Assembly: GCA_041675905.1 (NCBI GenBank)
Contig: JBAYSX010000014.1
Location: 7,627-71,626 of the forward strand
Source of the DNA: Sandaracinobacteroides sp041675905
GTDB taxonomy: Bacteria > Pseudomonadota > Alphaproteobacteria > Sphingomonadales > Sphingomonadaceae
Length of the DNA stretch: 64,000 bases
Direction: 5' to 3'
Part shown: in pieces, positions 8,116 to 17,413 of the stretch
Numbering within the stretch: the stretch's first letter is position 1
Layout: each line of letters begins with the position of its first letter
Made by a program: the position numbers and the translations under genes
The notes under the pieces: model-generated
Told to the model about the DNA's origin: nothing
The model's input: only the letters and a program-made list of their open reading frames with translations
Database searches by the model: none

Positions 8116-9851
8116 GCCGCCTCGTCCGCCAGATCCGCCGATTCCACCAGATGAATGAACGTGTCTTCCATGGTGGGATCGGGCCGGGCGGCGCTGGCCG
8201 CGCCACGCTTCAGGGCATCGGGCGTATCCAGCGCGATCAGCCGGGCACGATACAGCATCGCCACCCGGTCGCAATATTCGGCCTCGTCCATGAAATGGGT
8301 GGTGACCATCACCGTCACCCCCTTGCGGGCAAGGCCGTTGATATGCGTCCAGAATTCGCGGCGCGTGATCGGGTCCACGCCCGACGTCGGCTCGTCCAGA
8401 AACAATACCGGCGGATGATGCATCAGCGCACAAGCCAGCGCGAGACGTTGTCTGTAGCCCAGCGGCAGGGATTCCGGGGCCGCTGACAGCCACGGGTGCA
8501 GGGAGAATGTGTCGACCATTTCGTCGATGCGGGCGCGGCGCGTGTCGCCCGCCAGCCCGTACACGCCGGCGAAAAACTCCAGATTCTGCCGCACCGAAAG
8601 CAGGCCGTAGAGGGAAAATTTCTGCGCCATATAGCCCAGCTGGCTTTTCGCCGCACCGGCGGCCCGGCGCAGATCCTGTCCGGCAACATGCGCATCTCCC
8701 TCGGTGGGCTTGAGCAGACCGCACAGCATCTTGAAGGTGGTGGATTTCCCGGCGCCATTGGGGCCAAGCAGGCCGAAGATTTCACCCTTACGCACTTCGA
8801 AGCTAACATCGTCGGTGGCGGTGAAATTACCGAAACGCTTGGTCAGATTACGGCACGATACGGCAATATCGGATGCAAGCGTCACTGGCGGCAGGCGTTC
8901 GGCCAGAGACGAGGTTCCGCCCGGACCGCCGCCCAGCAGGTCGATGAACGCATCCTCGAAGCGCGGCGGCACCGGCACCAGGAGCGCGCCGACCCGGTCC
9001 GCCAGCGTCTGGATTTGCTGTGTGCCGGCGTTGGCGCGCAGCACCACGCGCACGCCCGCGCCCTGAATCACGCCATCGCCGATGCTTTCCAGATCCAGCG
9101 CCTCGGCCAGCACGGCGCGGCGTTGGGCGCCAACGTCTTCCAGACGAAAACTGCGATCCCCGAGGCGTCCGGTCAATTCCGTCGGCGGGCCGTCGAAGGC
9201 GAGTTGCCCCTCGTTGAGCAGCAGCACGCTGTCGCAGCGCTCAGCCTCATCAAGATAGGCGGTGGACCAGACGACCGCCATGCCCTCGTCCGTCAGCGCG
9301 TTCACCATGCGCCACAGGTCCTGACGGCTGACCGGATCGACGCCGACGCTCGGCTCGTCCAGCAACAACACGGCGGGCCGTGCCATCAGCGCGCAGGCCA
9401 GCCCCAGCTTCTGCTTCATGCCGCCCGACAGCTTGCCCGCCAGACGTTCGGTGAAGGGACCAAGGCGGGTGAAGTCGAGCAATTCGGTAAACAGACCAGC
9501 ATGCCGGTCCGCATCCATGCCGCGCAACCGTGCATAAAGGCGCATGTTTTCCATCACGGACAGATCTTCGTACAATCCGAAGCGCTGCGGCATATATCCG
9601 CTTGCCACGTGGATGGCGTCATTGTCGTCCACCACGTCGAAACCGGCCAGCGTAACGCGCCCGGCGTTCGGCACGAGCAGACCGGTGAGGATCCGCATCA
9701 GTGTTGTCTTGCCCGCACCGTCCGGACCGATAAGGCCGGTCAGGCGGCCATAATGGATTTGCGCGCTGACGCCGCGCAGGGCGGCCCGGTCGCCAAAATA
9801 CTTGTCCACGCCGTCGATGATAACGGCTGGCTCGCTGCTATCGGCAGCCAT
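8112..9851 (-). CDS. ybhF: Tandem-domain ABC transporter ATPase (YbhF-like)
   Basis: 579 residues with two complete ABC domains in one chain, the hallmark of YbhF (578 residues in E. coli). Domain 1 has Walker A GPDGAGKTT (42-50), signature LSGGMKQK and Walker B LLLDEPSVGVDP. Domain 2 has Walker A GPNGAGKST, a degenerate signature LPLGYRQRLAL and Walker B FLDEPTSGVDP. The degenerate second signature suggests two unequal ATP sites. It ends in ATGA overlap with the first permease and lies five bases downstream of the membrane-fusion gene. Known role in the family: drug/cation efflux energised by ATP. Confidence 0.93.
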   Translation of the reverse strand: MAADSSEPAVIIDGVDKYFGDRAALRGVSAQIHYGRLTGLIGPDGAGKTTLMRILTGLLVPNAGRVTLAGFDVVDDNDAIHVASGYMPQRFGLYEDLSVMENMRLYARLRGMDADRHAGLFTELLDFTRLGPFTERLAGKLSGGMKQKLGLACALMARPAVLLLDEPSVGVDPVSRQDLWRMVNALTDEGMAVVWSTAYLDEAERCDSVLLLNEGQLAFDGPPTELTGRLGDRSFRLEDVGAQRRAVLAEALDLESIGDGVIQGAGVRVVLRANAGTQQIQTLADRVGALLVPVPPRFEDAFIDLLGGGPGGTSSLAERLPPVTLASDIAVSCRNLTKRFGNFTATDDVSFEVRKGEIFGLLGPNGAGKSTTFKMLCGLLKPTEGDAHVAGQDLRRAAGAAKSQLGYMAQKFSLYGLLSVRQNLEFFAGVYGLAGDTRRARIDEMVDTFSLHPWLSAAPESLPLGYRQRLALACALMHHPPVLFLDEPTSGVDPITRREFWTHINGLARKGVTVMVTTHFMDEAEYCDRVAMLYRARLIALDTPDALKRGAASAARPDPTMEDTFIHLVESADLADEAA

Positions 9852-9856
9852 GCGGA

Positions 9857-10897
9857 TCAGCCTTCGTTTGCACCGGTAACCGGCCGGGCATCGACTTCGA
9901 TCGTCACGGGCATGCCCTGGCGAAGGCCAGCATCAGCCTCCGCGTCGGCGGCGTCGATCACCACCCGCAGCCGATAAACCAGATCGGTTCGCAAATCGGT
10001 GGTTTCCACCGTTTTCGGGGTGAATTCGGCGCGGGGCGAGATAAAGCCGATCTGGCCGCGCCAGACCTTGTCTGACGTATCATTGCGCACCCGCACCTTT
10101 GTTCCGGGCGCGATGCGACCGAGATCAGGCTCTCCGACATAGGCGCGCACATAAACGGGGCGGTCCAGACTGAGGCTGTAAACGGTGCTTTGGCTGGCGA
10201 CCATGCTCCCCGGCTCGCGCACACGTGCAATAACCGTACCCGCGGCGGGTGCCGCCAGACGCGTATCGGCCAGCGCCGTGGCGGCCTGTGCGCGCGCGGC
10301 TTCGGCGGCGGCCAGGCGCGCTTCGCCTGCCGCAATGTCTTCCCGCCGAAAACCTTCCCGCGCCTGCGACAGGGCGGCTTCGGCCGCTTTCACGCCAGCC
10401 ACCGCCTGATCATGGGCCGCACGGGCGTTCTCGACGGTTCGTTCGCTGCTCGCGCCCGACGCCAGCAAATCACTCTGGCGACGATAGTTGCGCCCGGTAC
10501 TTTCAGCGATGGCTTCCGCCTGATTGAGTGCCTGTTGGGCCTGGACGATCTCCTGCGGACGCAGACCCCGTCGCAGCCTGGCGAGGTCTGCCCGCGCCAC
10601 CTGCACGGCCGCTTCCGCCGCGGCGAGCGCTTGCCGGTAGGGCCGGGCATCCAGGGTTGCCATATGGCTACCGGCGCTGACCACATCGCCCTCGTCGAAC
10701 TCCATAGCGGAGATGCGTCCCGGCTGCCGGAAGGCCAGTTGCACCTCGCGGATATCGACATTGCCATACAAACGCAGCCGGTTATCGTCCGTGCCCGTTC
10801 GCTGTGTCCACAACCATATGATGCCGGCAGTGGCTGTTACGACGACAGCAATAACGAAGATGCGCTTCGCCGCCGGGGAGAGATTTGCGATGGTCAT
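9857..10897 (-). CDS. ybhG: HlyD-family membrane fusion protein (YbhG-like)
   Basis: 346 residues: one N-terminal membrane anchor (residues 12-29), a lipoyl/biotinyl half motif (FRQPGRISAMEFDEGDVV), a long alanine- and arginine-rich coiled coil (about 85-210), the second lipoyl half (RLAAPAAGTVIARVREPGSMV) and a beta-barrel domain. It links the inner-membrane ABC complex to the NodT factor across the periplasm. The ATG at 10897 overlaps the TetR-family stop (ATGA), so regulator and transporter are translationally coupled. Confidence 0.9.
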   Translation of the reverse strand: MTIANLSPAAKRIFVIAVVVTATAGIIWLWTQRTGTDDNRLRLYGNVDIREVQLAFRQPGRISAMEFDEGDVVSAGSHMATLDARPYRQALAAAEAAVQVARADLARLRRGLRPQEIVQAQQALNQAEAIAESTGRNYRRQSDLLASGASSERTVENARAAHDQAVAGVKAAEAALSQAREGFRREDIAAGEARLAAAEAARAQAATALADTRLAAPAAGTVIARVREPGSMVASQSTVYSLSLDRPVYVRAYVGEPDLGRIAPGTKVRVRNDTSDKVWRGQIGFISPRAEFTPKTVETTDLRTDLVYRLRVVIDAADAEADAGLRQGMPVTIEVDARPVTGANEG

Positions 10898-11502
10898 TGC
10901 GCGCTCCGGATACCACGGCGATAAATGGAAAATGCACCCGGTGCATCGCGGCGGATGCGCGCCGGATCTCCGGTCAGCATCGCTTGCACGACCAGCCCCT
11001 GAATGGTGCCCACGAACAGGGTTGCGGCGGCATCCACGTCGAGCGATGCCTCCAGTTCGCCCCCCGCCTTCCCGGCTTCGAGCAAATGCCCCAGCCGTTC
11101 GCCGTAGCGCTGCAACAGGGTCTGCACCATCCGCCGGGTCAGGGTATCGCCGGAGCGCTGCAATTCACCGAACAGCATGCGCGGTACGCCCGGATGTTCG
11201 GCTACGAAGTCGGTATGTGCCATGAAAACCGCTTCAAGCCCTGCAAGCGGCGATGCGGCATCGTTCACCGCCTTGTCCACCCGCGCCAGCAGTCGCTCGC
11301 TCACCCAGGACATAACGGCCCGCAGAATCGCGTCTTTGGACGGAAAGTGCCGGAAAAGCGCACCCTGCGTGAGCCCCATATGCTGTGCAATGGCGGTGGT
11401 CGTGATGTCGCCAGGATTCTGCCCGGCCGCGAGTTCGATCACCGCTTCGACGGTGGCCGCGCGACGTTCCTCCGCCGGGAGATTCCTGGAATGCCGACTC
11501 AT
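10894..11502 (-). CDS. cecR: TetR-family transcriptional regulator (CecR/YbiH-like)
   Basis: 202 residues. The start MSRHSRNLPAEERRAA at 11502 is chosen because upstream in-frame sequence is not TetR-like and a G-rich SD precedes it. The helix-turn-helix is AIAQHMGLTQGALFRHFPSK (about 38-57). The C-terminal ligand domain resembles the CecR group that controls ybh efflux genes. It is first in the operon and coupled by ATGA to ybhG. A 14-bp palindrome 20 bases upstream of the start (11522-11535) is the obvious autoregulatory operator candidate. The ligand is unknown. Confidence 0.85.
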   Translation of the reverse strand: MSRHSRNLPAEERRAATVEAVIELAAGQNPGDITTTAIAQHMGLTQGALFRHFPSKDAILRAVMSWVSERLLARVDKAVNDAASPLAGLEAVFMAHTDFVAEHPGVPRMLFGELQRSGDTLTRRMVQTLLQRYGERLGHLLEAGKAGGELEASLDVDAAATLFVGTIQGLVVQAMLTGDPARIRRDAPGAFSIYRRGIRSAQ

Positions 11503-11521
11503 CCCCGCCCCAAAAAAAGAA

Positions 11522-11535
11522 AGTAACCTATTACT
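11522..11535. promoter_or_regulatory. Candidate TetR (CecR-like) operator
   Basis: Perfect inverted repeat AGTAA-CCTA-TTACT, 20 bp upstream of the regulator start codon, preceded by an A-rich tract. Position and symmetry are those of an autoregulatory TetR site overlapping the promoter. Binding is inferred, not shown. Confidence 0.5.
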
Positions 11536-11665
11536 ATCAGCGGACCAGACCGGCGCAAGCGGAATTATTTGAAAGAGTCGGGTCGGATGCTGCATCTTGA
11601 TAGAGGACAGGGAATTCTGTTTTGCGCGGCCCAACGGGGAAGCGAATTGGAGGACCGCAATGAAT

Positions 11666-12598
11666 TCAACTGCTATTCGTCGGCGCGGTTCGATCCGGAA
11701 CCGGAAAATTCTGCGCGTCCTGCCTCCAGCTTTTGACAAAAGACCAGAAGCGTTCGCTGGCCACGGGCCTGGTCGCGCCCTTCCGCTGAAGAAGCGATAA
11801 CCAGAGCGGGCTGGCGTCGGCTATCCGCCGGCGGACCACTCCATAGCGCATCGTCGCATCTGCGGGAGAGGGCACGACGGTGGTCACGATCATTCCCGCA
11901 TTGTCCCGAAGAAGGGAACGACGCAGTTCCGGCACATAAACGGGGCAAGCACCTGCAGCAATTAACGGCGCATAATGACGGCTGAAGAATTCGGGCACAG
12001 CTGTTTGGGCAAGCATCGCCACTGCACGTCCCGAAAAGTCGCTGATGTGCAACGTATCGCGGCCTACAAGAGGATCGCCGCAGTTCAGCATGACCGCAAA
12101 ATCGAGATCATGCAGGCGAAGCCGCTCAAAACGCGGGCTTTCCTCAAAATCCGTTACGACGGCGAAGTCGATCTGGCCATTATCCAGCCGATCCAGCAGA
12201 ATCTCGGGATTTCCGGCCTCGACGGTGATGCAGAGTTCAGGCTGCCGGGTAGCGAAGCTCGAAAGCAACGAAGCAAGGCGCGGGTCCGGTTCGCCCAACG
12301 GCATGGTCCCGATCCGCAACCGGCCGCGATGGCCCAGCCGCCGGAGATCTACTTCTTCGAGAACTGTAGTGGCGATTCCCGCGAGCGGCCTGACCAGTTC
12401 GAGCAAGTCACGACCATAGGGCGTGAGTTCAACGCTCCGTGTGTTGCGATTGAACAACGGCATTCCGATGGCGGATTCCAGCTTCCGGATTTGTAGCGAC
12501 AGGCGAGGCTGCGATGTACCCAGCTTTCGAGCCGCAGCCGAAAAGGAAAGCGCCTCGGCGACCGCCGCGAACTGAAGCAGGAGACGGATATCGAGCAC
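11666..12598 (-). CDS. LysR-family transcriptional regulator
   Basis: 310 residues from a GTG at 12598, preceded by GGGGAG with good spacing. The longer in-frame version from 12658 adds 20 residues not seen in the family. The winged HTH is AAVAEALSFSAAARKLGTSQ, followed by PRLSLQIRKLE. The C-terminal part is the substrate-binding fold, with RLRIGTMPLGEPDP as its first strand. It is divergent from the nitronate monooxygenase-like gene, the usual arrangement for a LysR regulator and its target. The intergenic palindrome ATTTGCAAAT is a plausible binding site. Inducer unknown. Confidence 0.88.
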   Translation of the reverse strand: MLDIRLLLQFAAVAEALSFSAAARKLGTSQPRLSLQIRKLESAIGMPLFNRNTRSVELTPYGRDLLELVRPLAGIATTVLEEVDLRRLGHRGRLRIGTMPLGEPDPRLASLLSSFATRQPELCITVEAGNPEILLDRLDNGQIDFAVVTDFEESPRFERLRLHDLDFAVMLNCGDPLVGRDTLHISDFSGRAVAMLAQTAVPEFFSRHYAPLIAAGACPVYVPELRRSLLRDNAGMIVTTVVPSPADATMRYGVVRRRIADASPLWLSLLQRKGATRPVASERFWSFVKSWRQDAQNFPVPDRTAPTNSS

Positions 12599-12627
12599 AG
12601 CTCCCCATTCATATCCGGGCGATATAA

Positions 12628-12637
12628 ATTTGCAAAT
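12628..12637. promoter_or_regulatory. Palindrome in divergent LysR/NMO intergenic region
   Basis: Perfect 10-bp palindrome ATTTGCAAAT within an AT-rich stretch (12621-12646) of an otherwise GC-rich 166-bp divergent spacer. LysR proteins bind interrupted dyads of this kind. Whether this is the activation or recognition site cannot be told from the sequence. Confidence 0.4.
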
Positions 12638-12764
12638 CTGAATATTGGACCGGGCCATCCATTCCCGGCATCGTCCGGCGCGAGCAAAGGGGCGGCAGCA
12701 TAGTTAAGGCGCGAGTCCGTCAGGACCGCGTCCGCTGCGATGCCCACAACGACCGGAGAGACGT

Positions 12765-13889
12765 TTGGAACCTGTCAAAAGCCTTGTGGGAGCGGAGTTT
12801 CCCCTGTTCGCATTCAGTCATTGCCGTGATGTCGTGGCGGCTGTCAGCCGCGCCGGTGGTTTCGGTGTTCTGGGGGGGAGCAGCTTTACGCCGGAAACAC
12901 TGGAGCAGGAGCTTGCGTGGATTGATGCGCATGTGGATGGCAAGCCATATGGTATCGACATTTTGATACCCGAGCATCAGGCGCTCGGGCTGGACGTGAG
13001 TATCGACAAGCTCGTCGAATCCATTCCAGCCGAACATGTCGGGTTCGCGGTGGATCTGCTGACCCGCCATGGCATCAGCGTGAGCCGGGATGATGTGATC
13101 GAGCGCGAGCTGCCGGCTACATTGCCCGAAGTCGGGGAGGCGCTGCTGGATGTTGCCTTCCGGCATCCCATTCGCCTGATCGTCAATGCGCTTGGCATCG
13201 CTCCGCCTTCCATGATCGAACGCGGCCGGCATTATGGTGTCCCCGTGGGTGCTCTGGTGGGCGCAAAGGAGCATGCGATCCGGCAGGTCAATGCCGGGGT
13301 TGATCTGCTTGTGGCGCAAGGCGGGGAAGCTGGTGGGCATTGTGGTGAAGTCTCGACCCTTGTGCTCGTGCCTGAAGTCATCCGCGCCATCGAGCCGATC
13401 AAAAAGGTTCCGGTGCTTGCGGCCGGTGGCATTATGACCGGCGCACAGATGGCAGGATGCATGGCTATGGGCGCGGCTGGCGCATGGACCGGCTCGGTCT
13501 GGCTTGCCACCACAGAAGCGGAGACAAGCGAGGCATTCCGGGAGAAAATGATCGCCGCTTCATCGCGGGATACGATCCGTTCGGCATCGCGAACCGGCAA
13601 ACCGAGCCGTCAGCTTCGTTCCGCCTGGCATGCAGCCTGGGACGGTCCGGATAGCCCGGGTGCCCTGCCTATGCCGCAGATGTCGATGATCAGTCTGCCG
13701 GCATTCCGGCAAATCGAGAAGGCGACCGGAAACGGGAACATGCAGGCCCGTGAATTGGTAAGCTACTGGGTCGGACAGGGCGTCGGTCTTGTGGATAACA
13801 TACGCTCTGCATCGGCAGTCGTGCAGGAGTTCAAGCAGGATTTCGCTGAAGCCGTGGCGAAACTTATCGACACGGTGAACCACGATTAG
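12765..13889 (+). CDS. Nitronate monooxygenase / 2-nitropropane dioxygenase-like flavoprotein
   Basis: 374 residues, FMN-dependent TIM-barrel of the NMO family. The start is TTG at 12765 with GGAGAG at 12755-12760; no better ATG is nearby. Phosphate-binding and active-site segments are AQGGEAGGHCGEVSTL (about 184-199) and VLAAGGIMTGAQMAGCMAMG (about 216-235). Known members oxidise alkyl nitronates or act as quinone/enoyl reductases, so the actual substrate is uncertain. It is divergent from a LysR gene and lies about 100 bp upstream of a decayed TonB receptor, suggesting a former uptake-plus-oxidation unit. Confidence 0.82.
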   Translation: MEPVKSLVGAEFPLFAFSHCRDVVAAVSRAGGFGVLGGSSFTPETLEQELAWIDAHVDGKPYGIDILIPEHQALGLDVSIDKLVESIPAEHVGFAVDLLTRHGISVSRDDVIERELPATLPEVGEALLDVAFRHPIRLIVNALGIAPPSMIERGRHYGVPVGALVGAKEHAIRQVNAGVDLLVAQGGEAGGHCGEVSTLVLVPEVIRAIEPIKKVPVLAAGGIMTGAQMAGCMAMGAAGAWTGSVWLATTEAETSEAFREKMIAASSRDTIRSASRTGKPSRQLRSAWHAAWDGPDSPGALPMPQMSMISLPAFRQIEKATGNGNMQARELVSYWVGQGVGLVDNIRSASAVVQEFKQDFAEAVAKLIDTVNHD

Positions 13890-13997
13890 ACTTCATCAAT
13901 TCGCACATTCCCAGGACGATATTATCAAGGCTCGTTGGCTAATAACTAAAATCTGTTTTCTGATGAGATAATAGAGCCAGAGAAAAAGGGGGGGACC

Positions 13998-16405
13998 ATG
14001 AAAATACGGTGAAACGCCCGCTCAATGATTTCCGGGACTATTGCAGCTGGCTACTCGTTATACGCACTGGGAAGTCCGGTTTTGTCGCAGGTGTCGGACA
14101 CGTCCGTGGGCCGGTCGGACGCCGAAATCATCGTCACTGCGCGCAAGCGCGACGAGCGCTTGCTCGACGTGCCGGTTTCAATCACTGCGATCGGAGGGGC
14201 GGAGCTCGCTCGCGCGGGGGTGTCGGATCTTTCCAGGATCGGTCAAATGATTCCGCAGACCCGTTTCGAAAAAGTGGGCGGCGGCGGTAGCGGGGCGACG
14301 TTTGCGATCAGGGGTATCGGTTCGGCGTCGGGTGACAAGGGCATCGAACAGACGGTCGCTGTCAATATAGACGGTGTGCAGTCAAGCCGCGGCAAGCTCT
14401 CTGTTCTGTCCTTTTTCGATGTGCAGCAGGTGGAGGTCTTAAAGGGTCCGCAGGCACTGTTTTTCGGTAAGAACAGTCCGGGCGGTGTGATTGCGGTCAA
14501 GTCTGTCAATCCGGGAACCGAACTGGAAGGGTATGTCCGCGGCGGATATGAATTTGTCGCCGACGAGCGCTTTGTCGAGGCCGCTGTTGGCGGACCAGTA
14601 ACAGACACCCTTGGTGTCCGCGTAGCGGTTCGCGGTGCCAAAATGGATGGCTGGGTCCGTAACCGTGCTCAGGCCGGACCGAATCCCGGGGATCCTGCCG
14701 CGCCTCTCAACCTCGGGCGGTCACGGTTTCCCGGCAACAAGGAACTACTGGGTCGCATTACGCTCGCATGGTCACCTACGCCGGACTTCGACATGAACCT
14801 GAAGATTTTCGCGGCAAAAGTGAAGGAAAACAACGAGTTCGGGTCCCCGGAAACGATTTGCGACAGCCGCTACACGAGTCCGTCCTCTCAAGGAGTGGAA
14901 GATCCTGATGGAGATTGCGCACTGGACGGTCGTATTTCAACTGGCGGTCTGTCCCAGGCATATGCCGGCGCCGGATGGCCAGGATCGAGAAACGGAGATC
15001 CCTATCAGGATACCACGGCGATTCTGGCGACGCTGACAACCAATTACCGTATGGAGAATTTCGTAATTTCCCTGATCAGCGGCGTCATGCAATTCGATAG
15101 TGACGGTTTCGACAATTATGACGGCACGGTCTATGGTCGCCTGACGGGCTATACGCATGAAAAGTCGAAATCCTTCTCGCAAGAAGTTCGGGTCATGACG
15201 ACTTTCAATGGACCGTTCAACATTACAACGGGTGGATATTATGAAACCACGAAACGGGAATCCGGGGGCGCGGGCGGCGCTGGTCTGCTGACACCGGATG
15301 CCCGTAACGGCCAGTATAATCTCTATACCCGTGAAGAAGTTGCGCATAGCACGACATATTCGATATTTGCCCAGGGCGAGTGGACGCTTTTTCCGGAACT
15401 CACGCTCAGCGGCGGCGCACGCATTACCAGAGAGAAAAAGCGCCTGCGCGTCAGCAACATCTTCGTAAATAAGAGCCAGATGCTGACGCCGGCGGTACCG
15501 GCATCGGCAATCCTGTTGCCCGAAGGCGTGGTGTTACGGCCCCGACGATCCGACAGCAACGTTTCACCGGAAGTCACGCTGACCTACAAACCGCGCACCA
15601 ACCTGATGACCTATGTTTCCTATCGAACTGGCTACAAATCAGGAGGGCTGTCGAGTTCATCGGTGCTGGGCGCAACCGCGACGGAAACCAACCTGCAATT
15701 CGATCCAGAGAAGGCGCGGGGCGGAGAAATCGGGCTTAAGGGGGAATTCCTCGACCGGCGCTGGACGATTGCGGCCACGGTATACCGCTATTCCTTCACG
15801 AACCTGCAATCGACATCCTTCGATCCAGGGCCACCGCCGGTGTTCCGCCTCCGCAACGCCGGCGGCGCGCGCACCACGGGCTTCGAAATGTCCTCGCAAT
15901 TCCACGTGAACGACATGCTGTCCCTTAATGGCGCATTGGCCTATAACCACGGACGTTACACCGAATTCGAGGGAGCGCCCTGTTACACCGGTCAGACCGC
16001 TGCACAAGGCTGCGCTGGCGGCCTGCAAGATCTCACCGATACCAGGCTGCCCTACAACCCTGCCTGGACGGGAATGCTGTTTACAGCGGTTCCTACTGGG
16101 CGAACGTCAATAGAAACCCGCTCGCCGAACAGGATGATTTCTGGAAGCTCAATGCCACCCTTCGGCTCGCGGAAAGTAATGACAAATGGGAGCTGGCTCT
16201 GGTTGGACGAAACCTGATGAACGAACGTTATATTATTTATGAATCGGATAAGCCCGGCGGCCCCTCCACCGGCGGTCAGGCACTGGTAGCCCACGGGTCG
16301 GCCGCGGGAGATCCTGTTGCAGGCAAGCTGGCGATTTTGATAGCGGGGAGAGAGCGCCATCCTGGAAGCCAGCTCTTCTCAGCTTCCGATGGCCCGCCCG
16401 CGTGA
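13998..16405 (+). pseudogene. TonB-dependent receptor, inactivated by early TGA and 3' frameshifting deletion
   Basis: The natural start is ATG 13998 behind a G7 ribosome site (13988-13994). It reads MKIR, then an in-frame TGA (14010-14012), then NARSMISGTIAAGYSLYALG, an evident signal peptide. The frame then runs to 16217 through a plug domain (EIIVTARKRDERLLDVPVS; VEVLKGPQALFFGKNSPGG) and a beta barrel. At about 16070-16082 the reading jumps frame: after YNPAWTG the family sequence continues in another frame as VYSGSYWANVNRNPLAEQ and WELALVGRNLMNERY. Compared with the intact receptor at 25405-27840, about 20 residues are missing there. The shifted frame runs to a stop at 16405 with no recognisable terminal aromatic strand. 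Two independent lesions argue for a real pseudogene. Translation from ATG 14025 is possible but has no SD. Confidence 0.82.
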
Positions 16406-17278
16406 GAGCAGCCACTCGAACAGCGATTTTACCTCCGGCCTTTTGAGCGACAACTGGTTGGCACGGGCATACACACTGCGCGGGTAACGGCATATGACGT
16501 CAAAGAGCCGGACTGCGCGCCCGCTCGACAAAATCGCCTCGGACAAACCCGCGCTGCCCAGCCCCACACCCAGGCCCTGACCGACCGCCTCAAGGTAGGA
16601 GGCGGAATCCGCGATCATGATTCCACCTCGGGGGGTGAGTTCGGCCAGACCTGCCGCGCGTAGCCACATGGGCCAGGCGTCGCGGGCGCCGCCGGCCACC
16701 AGCAACGTCGCCTGCATCAAATCTTCCGGTTTCCGGAGCGCCAGTGACTGCACAAGCTCGGGAGCGCAAATGGGAAAGAACTCCATGCCGAACAGCCGGA
16801 CGGCGTCGCTGACCATATCGCCATCCTTCAGGGATGAGATGCACATATCTATACCGGCCTCCAGTTCCACCCGCAGCGATGGAACTGTGTGTATCTCCAC
16901 CTCACAGCCGGGCCGATTCTCCAGAAAATTCCCGAGTGCGCCATGCAGCCATTGCGTGGAGATCAGCGGCGTCGTGGCGACCCGGATCGGGGCCTCCCGG
17001 CGGGATCGGGAGGCGGCGGCTGACGCCTCCCGGACGATTTCAAGTCCGGGTCTGAGCCGTTCCAGATAAGCATTCCCCGCGATCGTCAGGCTGACGCTGC
17101 GCGGCCCCCGCTCAAACAGGGCGACTCCGAATTGCTGCTCCAGCGCCTGCACGCGACGGCTGACCGCCGATGCCGTCAGGTTCAGTCGCTCCGCCGCGTC
17201 GCGGAAGCTCAGCGCTTCAGCGACGGCGACAAACGCCTCGATACCCCGCAAGGATGGCAACCGCTGGGTATCCGTCAT
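16379..17278 (-). CDS. LysR-family transcriptional regulator (GcvA-like)
   Basis: 299 residues, full length. The HTH is AVAEALSFRDAAERLNLTAS, followed by AVSRRVQALEQQFG; the effector domain starts at IRVATTPLISTQWLHGALG. It lies 135 bp downstream of the acyl-CoA dehydrogenase gene on the same strand and is a plausible regulator of the catabolic operon. The spacer upstream contains an interrupted dyad GGCG-N9-CGCC. Its 3' end overlaps the decayed TonB receptor remnant by about 27 bases. Confidence 0.88.
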   Translation of the reverse strand: MTDTQRLPSLRGIEAFVAVAEALSFRDAAERLNLTASAVSRRVQALEQQFGVALFERGPRSVSLTIAGNAYLERLRPGLEIVREASAAASRSRREAPIRVATTPLISTQWLHGALGNFLENRPGCEVEIHTVPSLRVELEAGIDMCISSLKDGDMVSDAVRLFGMEFFPICAPELVQSLALRKPEDLMQATLLVAGGARDAWPMWLRAAGLAELTPRGGIMIADSASYLEAVGQGLGVGLGSAGLSEAILSSGRAVRLFDVICRYPRSVYARANQLSLKRPEVKSLFEWLLSRGRAIGS

Positions 17279-17413
17279 TTTTACTCCCTGAACAATTCAG
17301 GCGCAGCTTTTACGCCGTGGAAGGCGGTTTTATCGGCCTGTTCGGGGGGAGAGTAAGCCATCTTGCGGTCCGGGTTCAACGGTCTCCCGACGAAAGGACT
17401 TCTGTTTCGGGAA

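Noticed and set aside
13790..13798. Perfect DnaA box TGTGGATAA
   Set aside because: A single copy inside the coding sequence of the NMO gene, with no cluster and no AT-rich unwinding region.
14010..14012. TGA as selenocysteine or other recoding in the TonB receptor
   Set aside because: No SECIS-like hairpin or selenoprotein family fit, and a second lesion at the 3' end points to decay.
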